Assembly (NCBI RefSeq): GCF_003364115.1
Contig: NZ_NXLL01000009.1
Span: 1-64,000, forward strand
Origin: Helicobacter sp. MIT 00-7814
GTDB lineage: Bacteria > Campylobacterota > Campylobacteria > Campylobacterales > Helicobacteraceae
DNA: 64,000 nt
Reading direction: 5' to 3'
How positions within the stretch are numbered: the first letter of the stretch is position 1; each line of letters starts with the position of its first letter. Positions 44,323-52,715 of the stretch are shown here, piece by piece. The position numbers and the translations under genes were made by a program. The notes under the pieces are model-generated. The model did no database searches. It was not told where the DNA came from and saw only the letters and a program-made list of their open reading frames with translations.

Positions 44323-44847
44323 ATGTTTGGAATCCCCCTTACCACGATAAGCATTGTTTGCAGTCTTTCTTGTTTGAGTATTGTAATTTTGCTTATTTTG
44401 GCAAACTCACTCCGCTCTAATGATGTGCATAAGCGTATCGCGCATTTTGAGCGTGGGATTGAGGAACTTAATAAAGAGCTGTATAAAATCCGCAAGTGGA
44501 TCAAAGACAACGAGCTAGAAAATCAATACAATAACACCGCTCTTGGCGCGAAAGTGAAATCAGAGGTGCGCGATGCGCTGGATAATGGGCTAATCAAGGT
44601 GTATAGGCAGATTGAGCTACTTGAAGCGGATATACAAAAGCAAAATGACTATACAGAGGAAAAAATGCTTCTTTTGGAAGAGAAAATGCGCGAGATTAAC
44701 TTCACACCTTCAAATGGGAATCCAATCGATGAAAAGCGCATAACAACGCTTTTTAAAGAGGGTTGGAGTATGGATTCTATCGCAAGAGAAATGCGCCTAA
44801 GCAAGGGCGAAGTTGAGCTTATTTTAAAGCTTGCAAATATCCGCTAG
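44323..44847 (+). CDS. Membrane-anchored coiled-coil protein with C-terminal helix-turn-helix (DUF6115-like)
   Basis: 174 residues: an N-terminal transmembrane helix (about 8-27), a coiled coil (about 35-120), then a C-terminal segment (ITTLFKEGWSMDSIAREMRLSKGEVELIL) that looks like a helix-turn-helix or sigma-70 region-4-like module. Similar short proteins occur in Campylobacterota with the DUF6115 label. Role unknown; a membrane-tethered DNA-binding role would be inference. AAGGAAC precedes the ATG. Confidence 0.65.
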   Translation: MFGIPLTTISIVCSLSCLSIVILLILANSLRSNDVHKRIAHFERGIEELNKELYKIRKWIKDNELENQYNNTALGAKVKSEVRDALDNGLIKVYRQIELLEADIQKQNDYTEEKMLLLEEKMREINFTPSNGNPIDEKRITTLFKEGWSMDSIAREMRLSKGEVELILKLANIR

Positions 44848-45000
44848 CTTATTTCAATTATCCCTTCTGCGCGTGATTTAAAGCTTTTTACTTAAAAATA
44901 TTGCTAGATTCTATCTCTTTGGCTAAATCTTACAAATCTCTTGGAATCTTTTTTGCTTTTATCCCTTAGAAATTTTGCCTAGATTCTAGAAAGGTTTGCT

Positions 45001-46290
45001 TTGAAGTATCTATCTTTTATAATTTTTACGCTTTTTATGGCTTCTTTTGTGTCTTTATTTCACGCTTGCAAAGCTGGCTACAATGGCTCATTTCAGCAAC
45101 CTTTGCTTAAAGGTTCGGATTCTAAAATGTGGGCGCATGATGATGACGAAAATGAAGCAGTATCTAAAAAGCGAAAGAAGCCCACGCGTGGCGCGAATAC
45201 ATCATTTTTTGCACGCGATAGTATTTTGGAGCAATCAGACTTGGCACTTGAAAGCTCTTTGGATAATTCTGATTTTAGCAAACAAACAAAAGAAGTGCTA
45301 AAAAAAGCGCATAAAGCCTATAAACAGGATATTACAAACCTTAGTGGAAACATTACGAAAAATTGGGCGAATGATGAATTTGAAGTCTCTAGCACCAATA
45401 AAATGGTGAAATACAGCGATCATTATCTTTCAAAGTCAAGTATCGACTTCCAAAATGGAGTAATCCGCGTAGAAACCATTGATAAAAACAACCCCGAGCA
45501 AGCGCTCAAAAATGCTATCATAATGACTTTGCTCACGCCTCAAAATCCAAGCGGTGTGGATTTATACACAGATTCTGAAGTGAAGTTTAATGGCAAGCCG
45601 TTTTTAGCTGGACTTGTCAAGGATAATGAGGGGCAGGATATTTTGTATGAATGGCGGGCGAAAAAATATGCGGATTTTCTTTTACAAAATAATCTCAAAA
45701 CGCGCACAGACGCCAAAGGCAATAAGGTGTATTTTGTAGATGTGAAAATGAGTGAAAATTACCAATCGCTTGCAGGCAACAGCTATCAAGCGCATGCGCA
45801 AAAATACGCCAAGCAATACAACCTAGAAGGCGCGCTTGTGATGGCGATAATCCACACGGAATCTAACTTCAACCCCTACGCGATGAGCCATGTGCCAGCT
45901 TATGGGCTTATGCAGATTGTCCCAAGCACGGCTGGAGCGGATTCTTATGAGCTTATCAATGGCAAGAAAGGTATGCCAAGCAAAGATATGCTTTTCACGC
46001 CAGAGACAAATATCCACTATGGAAGCGCGTATCTGCACATACTTTTTGAGCGCTATTTGAAGGGTATTACAAATCCGCTTTCTCACGAATACTGCGTGAT
46101 CGCGGCGTATAATACAGGAAGTGGAAATGTCCTGCGTGCCTTTCACAGCGACAGGAAGCAGGCAATCAATGTGATAAACTCGCTCACTCCTGAGCAGGTG
46201 TATCATCGCCTCACTACGCGTTTGAACGATGAAGGCAGGCGCTATGTACAAAAGGTGACAAACTTCAAAAAGCAGTATGTAGGCATATAA
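45001..46290 (+). CDS. mltC: Membrane-bound lytic transglycosylase C
   Basis: 429 residues. The lipobox is SLFHAC with Cys23. Residues about 115-240 match the MltC N-terminal domain (DUF3393): IRVETIDKNNPEQALKNAI and SGVDLYTDSEV. The SLT catalytic domain follows, with Glu287 in IIHTESNFNPYA and MQIVPSTAG, AAYNTGSGNV. It cleaves glycan strands to 1,6-anhydro-muropeptides in the periplasm. TTG start at 45001 with AAAGG upstream. Its stop overlaps the next ATG (TAATG). Confidence 0.9.
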   Translation: MKYLSFIIFTLFMASFVSLFHACKAGYNGSFQQPLLKGSDSKMWAHDDDENEAVSKKRKKPTRGANTSFFARDSILEQSDLALESSLDNSDFSKQTKEVLKKAHKAYKQDITNLSGNITKNWANDEFEVSSTNKMVKYSDHYLSKSSIDFQNGVIRVETIDKNNPEQALKNAIIMTLLTPQNPSGVDLYTDSEVKFNGKPFLAGLVKDNEGQDILYEWRAKKYADFLLQNNLKTRTDAKGNKVYFVDVKMSENYQSLAGNSYQAHAQKYAKQYNLEGALVMAIIHTESNFNPYAMSHVPAYGLMQIVPSTAGADSYELINGKKGMPSKDMLFTPETNIHYGSAYLHILFERYLKGITNPLSHEYCVIAAYNTGSGNVLRAFHSDRKQAINVINSLTPEQVYHRLTTRLNDEGRRYVQKVTNFKKQYVGI

Positions 46291-47015
46291 TGAGACTTTT
46301 TGAATTTACTTCAGAATCTAAGTCCTGCAGTTACATTCCCAGCGAGCGAAGCACTATGCGCTATTTTTACATACAGGATTGCTCGAATATTTTTTATTTA
46401 GGGTTATTAGAGCGCGGGTGGAGACGCTTTGGGAATCATTTTTTTGTCCCAGTGTGCGGGGATTGCAAAAAGTGCATTTCTATACGCACACTTGTACAGG
46501 AATTTAGATTTAGCAAAAACCATAAGCGAGTGCTAAAAAATAACCAGAATACCCAAATATACATACAAAGACCTACCATTAGCGAAGAGCATTTAGCACT
46601 TTATGACAAATACCATCGCCATATGCAGCAAAAAAAAGGTTGGGAATACATACCCATTACGCAAAAATCTTATATGGAAATGTTTGTCGATGGCGCACAG
46701 CACTATGGCTATGAGTTTTTGTATTTTGCAGATTCTCGACTTGTGGGCGTGGGGCTTGTGGATATTATCGAGCAAAGCATAAGTGCGGTATATTTTTTCT
46801 ATGACCATGATTTTGAGCATTTGAGCCTTGGCACTTTTAATATTCTCACACAGCTAAAAATCGCACAACAAAAGAATCTGCGCTACTTCTACCCCGGCTA
46901 TTGGATAAAGCAACACTTTTGCATGGGTTATAAAGAGCGCTTCAAGCCTTTTGAATACCTTCATAACGCGCCAGATATTTTTGAAGCCACAGATTGGAGA
47001 ATGTATGAAGGCTAG
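46290..47015 (+). CDS. bpt: Aspartate/glutamate leucyltransferase
   Basis: 241 residues. It transfers leucine from leucyl-tRNA to N-terminal Asp or Glu, marking proteins for ClpAP (N-end rule). The N-terminal CSYIPSERS and the FVPVCGDCKKCISIR cysteine cluster, together with FYPGYWIKQHFCMGYKERF near the end, are family signatures of the ATE/Bpt group. Its last bases overlap thiE. The start shares a base with the mltC stop. Confidence 0.9.
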   Translation: MRLFEFTSESKSCSYIPSERSTMRYFYIQDCSNIFYLGLLERGWRRFGNHFFVPVCGDCKKCISIRTLVQEFRFSKNHKRVLKNNQNTQIYIQRPTISEEHLALYDKYHRHMQQKKGWEYIPITQKSYMEMFVDGAQHYGYEFLYFADSRLVGVGLVDIIEQSISAVYFFYDHDFEHLSLGTFNILTQLKIAQQKNLRYFYPGYWIKQHFCMGYKERFKPFEYLHNAPDIFEATDWRMYEG

Positions 47016-47652
47016 CGCTTTGCAGGGGCTTTATGGGATAAGCGATACAATTCTTACACCTTATGAAACTCTAGAATTACAACTCAAAGATGCCATCAAA
47101 GGTGGCTTAAAAATCTTTCAATTAAGGAATAAAACTAGCGATGATGACGCACTTAGAGAGAAAATCTATCACTTAAGCAAGCTATGTGCTAAAAATAATG
47201 TTTTATTTGTGCTAAATGATCGCGTGGAGCTAGCCTCACGCCTTAAGATTCAAGCGTTGCATATCGGTAGAAACACGCACACGCAGACTTTAGATGATAC
47301 GCACTATTTGGAATATTTTAGCAAAGTGCGCAAGCAATTTAGCGGGATTTTGGGCGCGTCAGCATATGGCGATATTTCACTTGCAAAAAAGCTAGAAAAT
47401 CTCGGCGCGGATTATGTGGCATTTGGTGCGATATTCCCTTCAATCACAAAGCCTAAAGCGCCTTGTATAGGCGTTGAGACACTTTCTCAAGCAAAGGAGG
47501 TTTTGCGCATTCCCATTTGTGCTATCGGTGGAATTAGCAAAGAGAATATTAATCTGCTAAAAATCGCTGATATGTGCGCTCTTATCAGTGATTTATGGGA
47601 TAAAAATCCACTTTTAAATGCTCAAATTCTTTTACAAAGGTGGCGCACATGA
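47005..47652 (+). CDS. thiE: Thiamine-phosphate synthase
   Basis: 215 residues; joins the pyrimidine and thiazole halves of thiamine. LYGISDTILTP, the K-x-F-QLRNKT substrate loop, LNDRVELASRLKIQALHIG and FGAIFPSITKP are the conserved TIM-barrel signatures. Start ATG 47005 overlaps bpt by 11 bases. An upstream in-frame ATG at 46951 falls well inside bpt. No TPP riboswitch is seen in the operon. Confidence 0.92.
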   Translation: MKASALQGLYGISDTILTPYETLELQLKDAIKGGLKIFQLRNKTSDDDALREKIYHLSKLCAKNNVLFVLNDRVELASRLKIQALHIGRNTHTQTLDDTHYLEYFSKVRKQFSGILGASAYGDISLAKKLENLGADYVAFGAIFPSITKPKAPCIGVETLSQAKEVLRIPICAIGGISKENINLLKIADMCALISDLWDKNPLLNAQILLQRWRT

Positions 47653-48512
47653 AATTTCCAAATATTTTTACACCGGTTTTAAGCATTTCACCAGCGGATT
47701 CTCACGCACTTAATTCCGCCCTATCGCATGTAAAAATAAAATTTGCCAACACAAATATTTTTCTCACAAACAAAGAGCTTGAGCTTATCCAGCCACTCAC
47801 GCCCACAGATTCTAAGGATTCTAATCAGCATATTGAAATCTTGCAATCTCATCAATCAAAAAATTCAGAATATGTATGCGAAGCAGAGGCGAAGCGCGAT
47901 TCACTCGCGCGAGACGATATAATTAATAATACAAGCCTAAACCCCAAAGCTTTGCTTATTTTTATCGGCGGTTTTATGGATAGTATGCATTTGGTGGTGT
48001 TTAGGCAGTTTGCCTTTTTTGCGCAGGGGGATTTTGTGCGTTTGCCAAATTTTTGTGCCAAAATGTATGCGACTTTTAATAGCAAAGCGCTTTTCTCCTC
48101 TCTACTGCCTGCACTTGTAGTACAGGGATATGAGCCTTATATTTTTGCGCATAGTTGGGGCTCGGCTAATATTTGCAAGGTGCTTCACAAGCTGGATTCT
48201 GCGCCAAATCCACTTCCAAAAGATTCTATAAAGCTTCTTGTTACGCTTGATCCTGTGGGTTATTGGAAACTGCACCAAAAGCCACAAAGTATTCAGCATT
48301 GGTGCAATATTTATATTGGGGATAAATTTTCTCATTTGAAATATTCAAATATTTGCACCTATTTTGGGCATGCGTGGAATCATTGTAGTGGCGCTGATAG
48401 CGAGATTATGCTTGATAATTTACACTCAAAGACTAAGAGTGCTAAAATAATACATCACGCAAGCATTAGCACTATGTTGCAGGCATTTAACACCGCTAAT
48501 ATTCCCTACTAA
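47649..48512 (+). CDS. Alpha/beta-hydrolase-like protein, unknown substrate
   Basis: 287 residues. IFAHSWGSAN carries a nucleophile elbow (Ser169 in HSWG), LLVTLDPVGYW suggests the acid (Asp), and HHASIST near the end could supply the histidine. The N-terminal 100 residues are unrelated, low in structure and include KRDSLARDD. ATG 47649 overlaps the thiE stop (ATGA). It might be a lipase or thioesterase; a biotin-pathway (BioH-like) role is possible but unsupported. Confidence 0.6.
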   Translation: MKFPNIFTPVLSISPADSHALNSALSHVKIKFANTNIFLTNKELELIQPLTPTDSKDSNQHIEILQSHQSKNSEYVCEAEAKRDSLARDDIINNTSLNPKALLIFIGGFMDSMHLVVFRQFAFFAQGDFVRLPNFCAKMYATFNSKALFSSLLPALVVQGYEPYIFAHSWGSANICKVLHKLDSAPNPLPKDSIKLLVTLDPVGYWKLHQKPQSIQHWCNIYIGDKFSHLKYSNICTYFGHAWNHCSGADSEIMLDNLHSKTKSAKIIHHASISTMLQAFNTANIPY

Positions 48513-48521
48513 CGCGATAAA

Positions 48522-49436
48522 TTAGCTATGAAAAAGCGTCTTTGCATAGCCACAATTTTGACATTTTGGCAACAATGCTTTGCCTTGCTTAAAGCTTTGT
48601 GCTATTTGTATTACAAGGGGGCTAGATAGAATTTTTTTAAGAGAATCTTTCTTCGTATCACCTAGCGCAATTTCCCCAAAGCAATCGATACAGCAAGGCA
48701 CAACAACGCCATTACTCAAAATCCCAAATTGCTTAATCAACCCATAGCAAAAAGTCTTTTGCGCTTTAAGGCGCCCTATCACGCCTTTTTGTGCACTTTT
48801 TTGCTCATTCTGCACCAAATCCTGCCCGGCGTTCCACTCATAATGTGGTGTGATACTTAGGAAGGTTTTATACGCAAGGCGCGCACTTTTCCTATCGCTA
48901 AAGCTTTGAAAAGTAAAATCTTTCAAGCCAAAAAATGCCTTTATTTGTTCCAGCATTTCGCGCGCTAGAGGATTTTCGCAGTGTAAATCCTGCAAGCGCA
49001 GATGGATAAATACTTCACTTCTTTTCTTGCGCGTAAACTCACAAAACTTGAGAATCTTATCCAAATGCCCAGCCTTAAAGCTCTGTGGGGAATCCACAAA
49101 CGCACTTAGTGAAAAAGCGATTTGATTTATCGGCACACCACATAGCAGGCTAAAATTTTTATTTTCTAAGAATCTCCCGCTTGTAACGATATTTGCAGAG
49201 ATTTTATAAATGTGCAAAATCTCCAAATACGCGCCCAAATCTTTCAATATAAGCGGATCACCCAAAATATGCAAATACACGAGCTTCCCTAGCCTATCGC
49301 GCGCGATTTGTGCGATGAGGCTTTCAAACAATGCCAGCTTCATCACGCCACGCGTTGTTTTGTTGTAAGAATGCGGGCAGAAGCTACATTCAAGCGCGCA
49401 ACTATCGCTTAGCTCGATATAGATTCTTTCAAACAT
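48522..49436 (-). CDS. Radical SAM/SPASM domain protein
   Basis: 304 residues. The N-terminal cluster motif is CALECSFC (Cys13, Cys17, Cys20; CxxxCxxC), binding the 4Fe-4S that cleaves SAM. A C-terminal group, VPCCIDCFGEIALGD and LPKCQNCGYAK, is a SPASM-like auxiliary cluster domain. It may modify a protein or peptide, but no precursor peptide is nearby. ATG 49436 overlaps the end of the S1 gene; a TTG at 49448 is less likely. It is the last gene of the operon from 53957. Confidence 0.85.
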   Translation of the reverse strand: MFERIYIELSDSCALECSFCPHSYNKTTRGVMKLALFESLIAQIARDRLGKLVYLHILGDPLILKDLGAYLEILHIYKISANIVTSGRFLENKNFSLLCGVPINQIAFSLSAFVDSPQSFKAGHLDKILKFCEFTRKKRSEVFIHLRLQDLHCENPLAREMLEQIKAFFGLKDFTFQSFSDRKSARLAYKTFLSITPHYEWNAGQDLVQNEQKSAQKGVIGRLKAQKTFCYGLIKQFGILSNGVVVPCCIDCFGEIALGDTKKDSLKKILSSPLVIQIAQSFKQGKALLPKCQNCGYAKTLFHS

Positions 49437-50367
49437 TTTTAAGCACAAGGGCTTTGCGCGTATCTCCCGCGTCTATAAACTCCGCTAGATTCTCGCGCAC
49501 AAGCTTATTTGCAAGAAGTTTAAAATTCTTTTTACTCATTTTGAGAATCCGCACAATCTCTTCAGGGGAACTTTTAAAATCAAGCTCTATGCGCCCATTG
49601 TGTGTTTTTAGCAAATCTAGTAGGTGGTTGCTAGAATTCTCGCGGATAGGGCTTAAATCAAGCTTTCCATCACTTCGCAATTGTTTAACTTTCACTTGCA
49701 AAATCTCACCTATTTTAGGAACAAAAGCTAGCTCATTGTGATACAGCAAACCATAATACTGCCCTGCAATCACACAGCCAAATCCAAGTGGCGTTTTTTC
49801 AAACACGAGCGCATCTACATTCGCACCTATCAGCTTTTTGTCCGCGCAAGCTTGCAATCGCTCCTTAATGCCAAGTCTCCCAATGAGCCTACCTTGCTTA
49901 TCTATGGTTAAAAACACAGCGAGCAATTTACCTAGATTCTCATTTTTTGGCATTTTTGAAGGGACAAAAAGCCCCTTATCCACGCCCAAATCCACAAAAT
50001 AGCCATTTGACACGACATCTACAACTTTCAATGCACCAACCTCACCAACGCACAAAAGTGGCTTCTGCGTGCTAGCGACAAGCCTATCTTCAGAATCCGT
50101 ATAGAGAAACACGCGCACTTTATCGCCCACTGCTAGAGAATCCGCCACAAACTTTTTAGGCAATAAAACGCTTTCTTGTGTTTGCAAATCTTGTCTTTGC
50201 GCGCCTTGCGGAAGCGATAAAAACGCACCATAAGGGCTTAAGCGCGCCACTTCAAGCTCGCAAATCTTCCCTACAAATGCTTGAAGTGCGCTTTGCTGTG
50301 GTTTTTGATTTGCACGATTTTTTTGCGTGTCTTGCGCCTTTTGCAAGCGCGCTCTAGATTGCATCAT
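49429..50367 (-). CDS. S1 RNA-binding domain protein (CvfB-like)
   Basis: 312 residues. After a basic N-tail, residues about 30-230 hold three S1/OB-type repeats (VGKICELEVARLSPYGAFLSLPQ, GALKVVDVVSNGYFVDLGVDKGLFVPSKM, and IGANVDALVFEKTPLGFGCVI), then a winged helix (IELDFKSSPEEIVRILKMSKKNFK). This matches CvfB/YitL, an RNA-binding regulator of virulence in Gram-positives. Its role in this phylum is unknown. It follows mqnX by 14 bases. Confidence 0.87.
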   Translation of the reverse strand: MMQSRARLQKAQDTQKNRANQKPQQSALQAFVGKICELEVARLSPYGAFLSLPQGAQRQDLQTQESVLLPKKFVADSLAVGDKVRVFLYTDSEDRLVASTQKPLLCVGEVGALKVVDVVSNGYFVDLGVDKGLFVPSKMPKNENLGKLLAVFLTIDKQGRLIGRLGIKERLQACADKKLIGANVDALVFEKTPLGFGCVIAGQYYGLLYHNELAFVPKIGEILQVKVKQLRSDGKLDLSPIRENSSNHLLDLLKTHNGRIELDFKSSPEEIVRILKMSKKNFKLLANKLVRENLAEFIDAGDTRKALVLKNV

Positions 50368-50381
50368 AAAATTAACCCTTT

Positions 50382-51665
50382 CTAAAACGCCTGCTTAGCG
50401 TTAATGTAGATTCTATGCGCGCTTTTTGCGTGCAGGATAAATTGCAGGGCTTCTTGTGTCGTTACTTTTTGCGTAGGTTGTGTGCTTGTTTGTGTCTTTT
50501 GTGAATCTGCACCCATTTGCACGACTTCTTTAAGTTTAAATAGCGCAATATCTGCGTTTTTACTAGATTCCAAACTTCCAGATTCCACGCCTAGCGCTTT
50601 TGCACCATTTTTTGTAAGCATTAAAAGAAGCTCTTCTGCAAGCGCATTAATCTCACTTTTTGGATAAGCAAAAAGCGCTGTGCGAAGCTCCTCTAGCATA
50701 TTTAGATTTGCATTTGAGCTTTTCCCATCACTCCCAAGCGCGATATTTAGCGACTTTGCACGCTCTAAATTTAGATACTTCCCGCACAAAAGGCGATTTG
50801 AACGCGGACAAGACGCGATACTTAAATCATACTTTTGCATAAATTCCAGCTCCCTTTCTCCCGCTTCTAGGCAATGCGTCAAAACCGCGCGCCCTTCAAA
50901 CTCCCTAAACTGCTCCAAAAATCCTTGTGTAGAAAAAAATGGCTTAGGATTTGGCACGCCAAAACCTTTATGAAAAAAATCATAAAAATACCCACTGCCA
51001 GAATCTAGCCATTGCCTCTCGTGTGTGGATTCCAAAAAATGCGCGCTTAAAGGCGCACTAAGCTTCATCGCCTCATTTAAAACATGCTTTGCAAACACGC
51101 TATGTAAGGAATAAGGCGAATGCAGTGCCACCGCTGGCGTGAAAAGCGCATTTTGCGCACGCTTAGATTCTTGCAAACGCACTTTGAAATTTTTATACAG
51201 CGCATCAATCGCGCTTGGATTGCTCCCCATAGCTTCGTTGAAAAACACTACTCTTAGCGGACTTTGAGCTAAAATTGGCAAATCATAGCCATAACTGCTA
51301 ATAGCCCCGACAATCCCCACACCGCTTTGCAATTGCTCATTTATCGCGGATTGCATGGCGGATTCTTCACCTAGCACACCATCTCTTTTGGCAATTACAG
51401 AATCTAGCCATGCGCCAAAATCCCCATAGGCAAAGCTTGTGGCATTACTGCTAAACTCAAAATGAATGTGCGCGTTAATAAACGCTGGCAACATTACGCA
51501 GTCTTCAAAAAACTCGCGCTCCACATTTTTGTATTTTTCACAAAGCGCGCTAAAATCGCCATTCTCCACAATCTTGCCATTTTCTACAAATACGCCAAAA
51601 TCGCGTCTAATGCTAAAATCCTCATCGCACACAAACGCCAAAGGCGCGCCAAGTAGCTTGCTCAA
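50382..51665 (-). CDS. mqnX: Aminofutalosine deaminase family amidohydrolase
   Basis: 427 residues. An amidohydrolase with metal ligands His66 and His68 in FINAHIHFEF, a later THCLEAGERE and the GSDGKSSNAN aspartate. In H. pylori the equivalent protein, HP0267, is reported to deaminate 6-amino-6-deoxyfutalosine in menaquinone synthesis, and it also neighbours a pyrC-like gene. The insertion near residues 390-410 (KTQTSTQPTQKVTT) is serine/threonine-rich. It sits between mscS and the S1 protein. Confidence 0.82.
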   Translation of the reverse strand: MSKLLGAPLAFVCDEDFSIRRDFGVFVENGKIVENGDFSALCEKYKNVEREFFEDCVMLPAFINAHIHFEFSSNATSFAYGDFGAWLDSVIAKRDGVLGEESAMQSAINEQLQSGVGIVGAISSYGYDLPILAQSPLRVVFFNEAMGSNPSAIDALYKNFKVRLQESKRAQNALFTPAVALHSPYSLHSVFAKHVLNEAMKLSAPLSAHFLESTHERQWLDSGSGYFYDFFHKGFGVPNPKPFFSTQGFLEQFREFEGRAVLTHCLEAGERELEFMQKYDLSIASCPRSNRLLCGKYLNLERAKSLNIALGSDGKSSNANLNMLEELRTALFAYPKSEINALAEELLLMLTKNGAKALGVESGSLESSKNADIALFKLKEVVQMGADSQKTQTSTQPTQKVTTQEALQFILHAKSAHRIYINAKQAF

Positions 51666-51668
51666 AAC

Positions 51669-52712
51669 CTAATCTCCATTATCTTTCATACTAAATTTTA
51701 GCTTCTGTGTGATTTTGTCTAAAATGCTATTGTTTTCGCTCTCAATCCCTTGCTCTGCCCTTTTTTGCGTGCTTTTAGGCTTTTTAGATTCTGAAATATT
51801 TTCTCTCTTTGCACCTTTAGAATCAACAAAAACTATTCCCTTTAGCCCGCTTTCAAGCGCAAGTTTTTGGGAATCCGCCTCTTGTGCTTTATAAAGATTC
51901 ACATCAAGTTTATTGAAAGGAATCTCAATATTATTTGCCTCTAAGTTTGCCAAAAGTAGCTCCAAAACGCTTGCCTTAGCCTCTATTAGCCCATATTTGA
52001 TATCCACCCAAAAGCGCAAGATAAAATTAAGCGAGCTCTCTCCCAAATCCTGCAAACCGATAAAATACCCGCGCTCTAAATCCACGCACGGGCTGTTTTC
52101 AAGCACATTTATGGTGATGAGCTTGATAGAATCTACATTGCTCCCATATCCCACGCCAAAGACGACATCTAAGCGCCTTTTTGAAATATCCGTGGAGTTA
52201 ATGACATTTGCCTTTGAGATGTTAGAGTTTGGGATAATGGCTAGCTTGCCATCAGGCAGGCGTATGGTGGTATTGAAAAGATTTATCGCCTCGACTTTTC
52301 CGGTGAGCGTGCCAAGCTCGATAGTGTCGTTATTTGCAAAAGGGCGCAAGATGATGAGGATTATCCCGCTAGCCACCGATGAAAGGGAATCTTTAAGCCC
52401 CAGCGCGACTGCCACGCCAGCTGTGCCAAGCACGGCGATAATAGAGTTTGTCTGCACGCCAAGAGTGCCCAGTGCAGCGATGATGATAGCGACATTAATG
52501 CCAATAAACGCCACTTGTGAGAGGAAATTTGCCAAAACAATGTCTTTAGATTCCAAAGCTTTTTTGATTTTCTTAGCCACAAAGCGCGAGAGATAATACC
52601 CCACCACAAGCAACAATGCGACTTTTAGCAAAATCAAACCAATATGCTCGATATTTGGCAAGATATTCAAAATAGTTGTTTTAAGTTCGCTCAAACCCTC
52701 TTGCATGCGCAC
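51669..52712 (-). CDS. Small-conductance mechanosensitive channel (MscS family)
   Basis: 347 residues. Three N-terminal helices with the pore helix VLGTAGVAVALGLKDSLSSVASGIILI, followed by PDGKLAIIPNSNI, the beta-domain motif. A long, K/S/E-rich C-tail follows (about 285-347). It opens under membrane tension to release osmolytes. Gaps to neighbours are three bases on each side, so it is tightly packed in the pyrC-like/mscS/mqnX operon. Confidence 0.92.
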   Translation of the reverse strand: MRMQEGLSELKTTILNILPNIEHIGLILLKVALLLVVGYYLSRFVAKKIKKALESKDIVLANFLSQVAFIGINVAIIIAALGTLGVQTNSIIAVLGTAGVAVALGLKDSLSSVASGIILIILRPFANNDTIELGTLTGKVEAINLFNTTIRLPDGKLAIIPNSNISKANVINSTDISKRRLDVVFGVGYGSNVDSIKLITINVLENSPCVDLERGYFIGLQDLGESSLNFILRFWVDIKYGLIEAKASVLELLLANLEANNIEIPFNKLDVNLYKAQEADSQKLALESGLKGIVFVDSKGAKRENISESKKPKSTQKRAEQGIESENNSILDKITQKLKFSMKDNGD

Positions 52713-52715
52713 TCC

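Noticed and set aside
48522-49436. Radical SAM protein as MqnE or MqnC of the futalosine pathway
   Set aside because: The CxxxCxxC is at the extreme N-terminus and a SPASM-like cysteine cluster follows, unlike the Mqn enzymes; only operon position suggested it.
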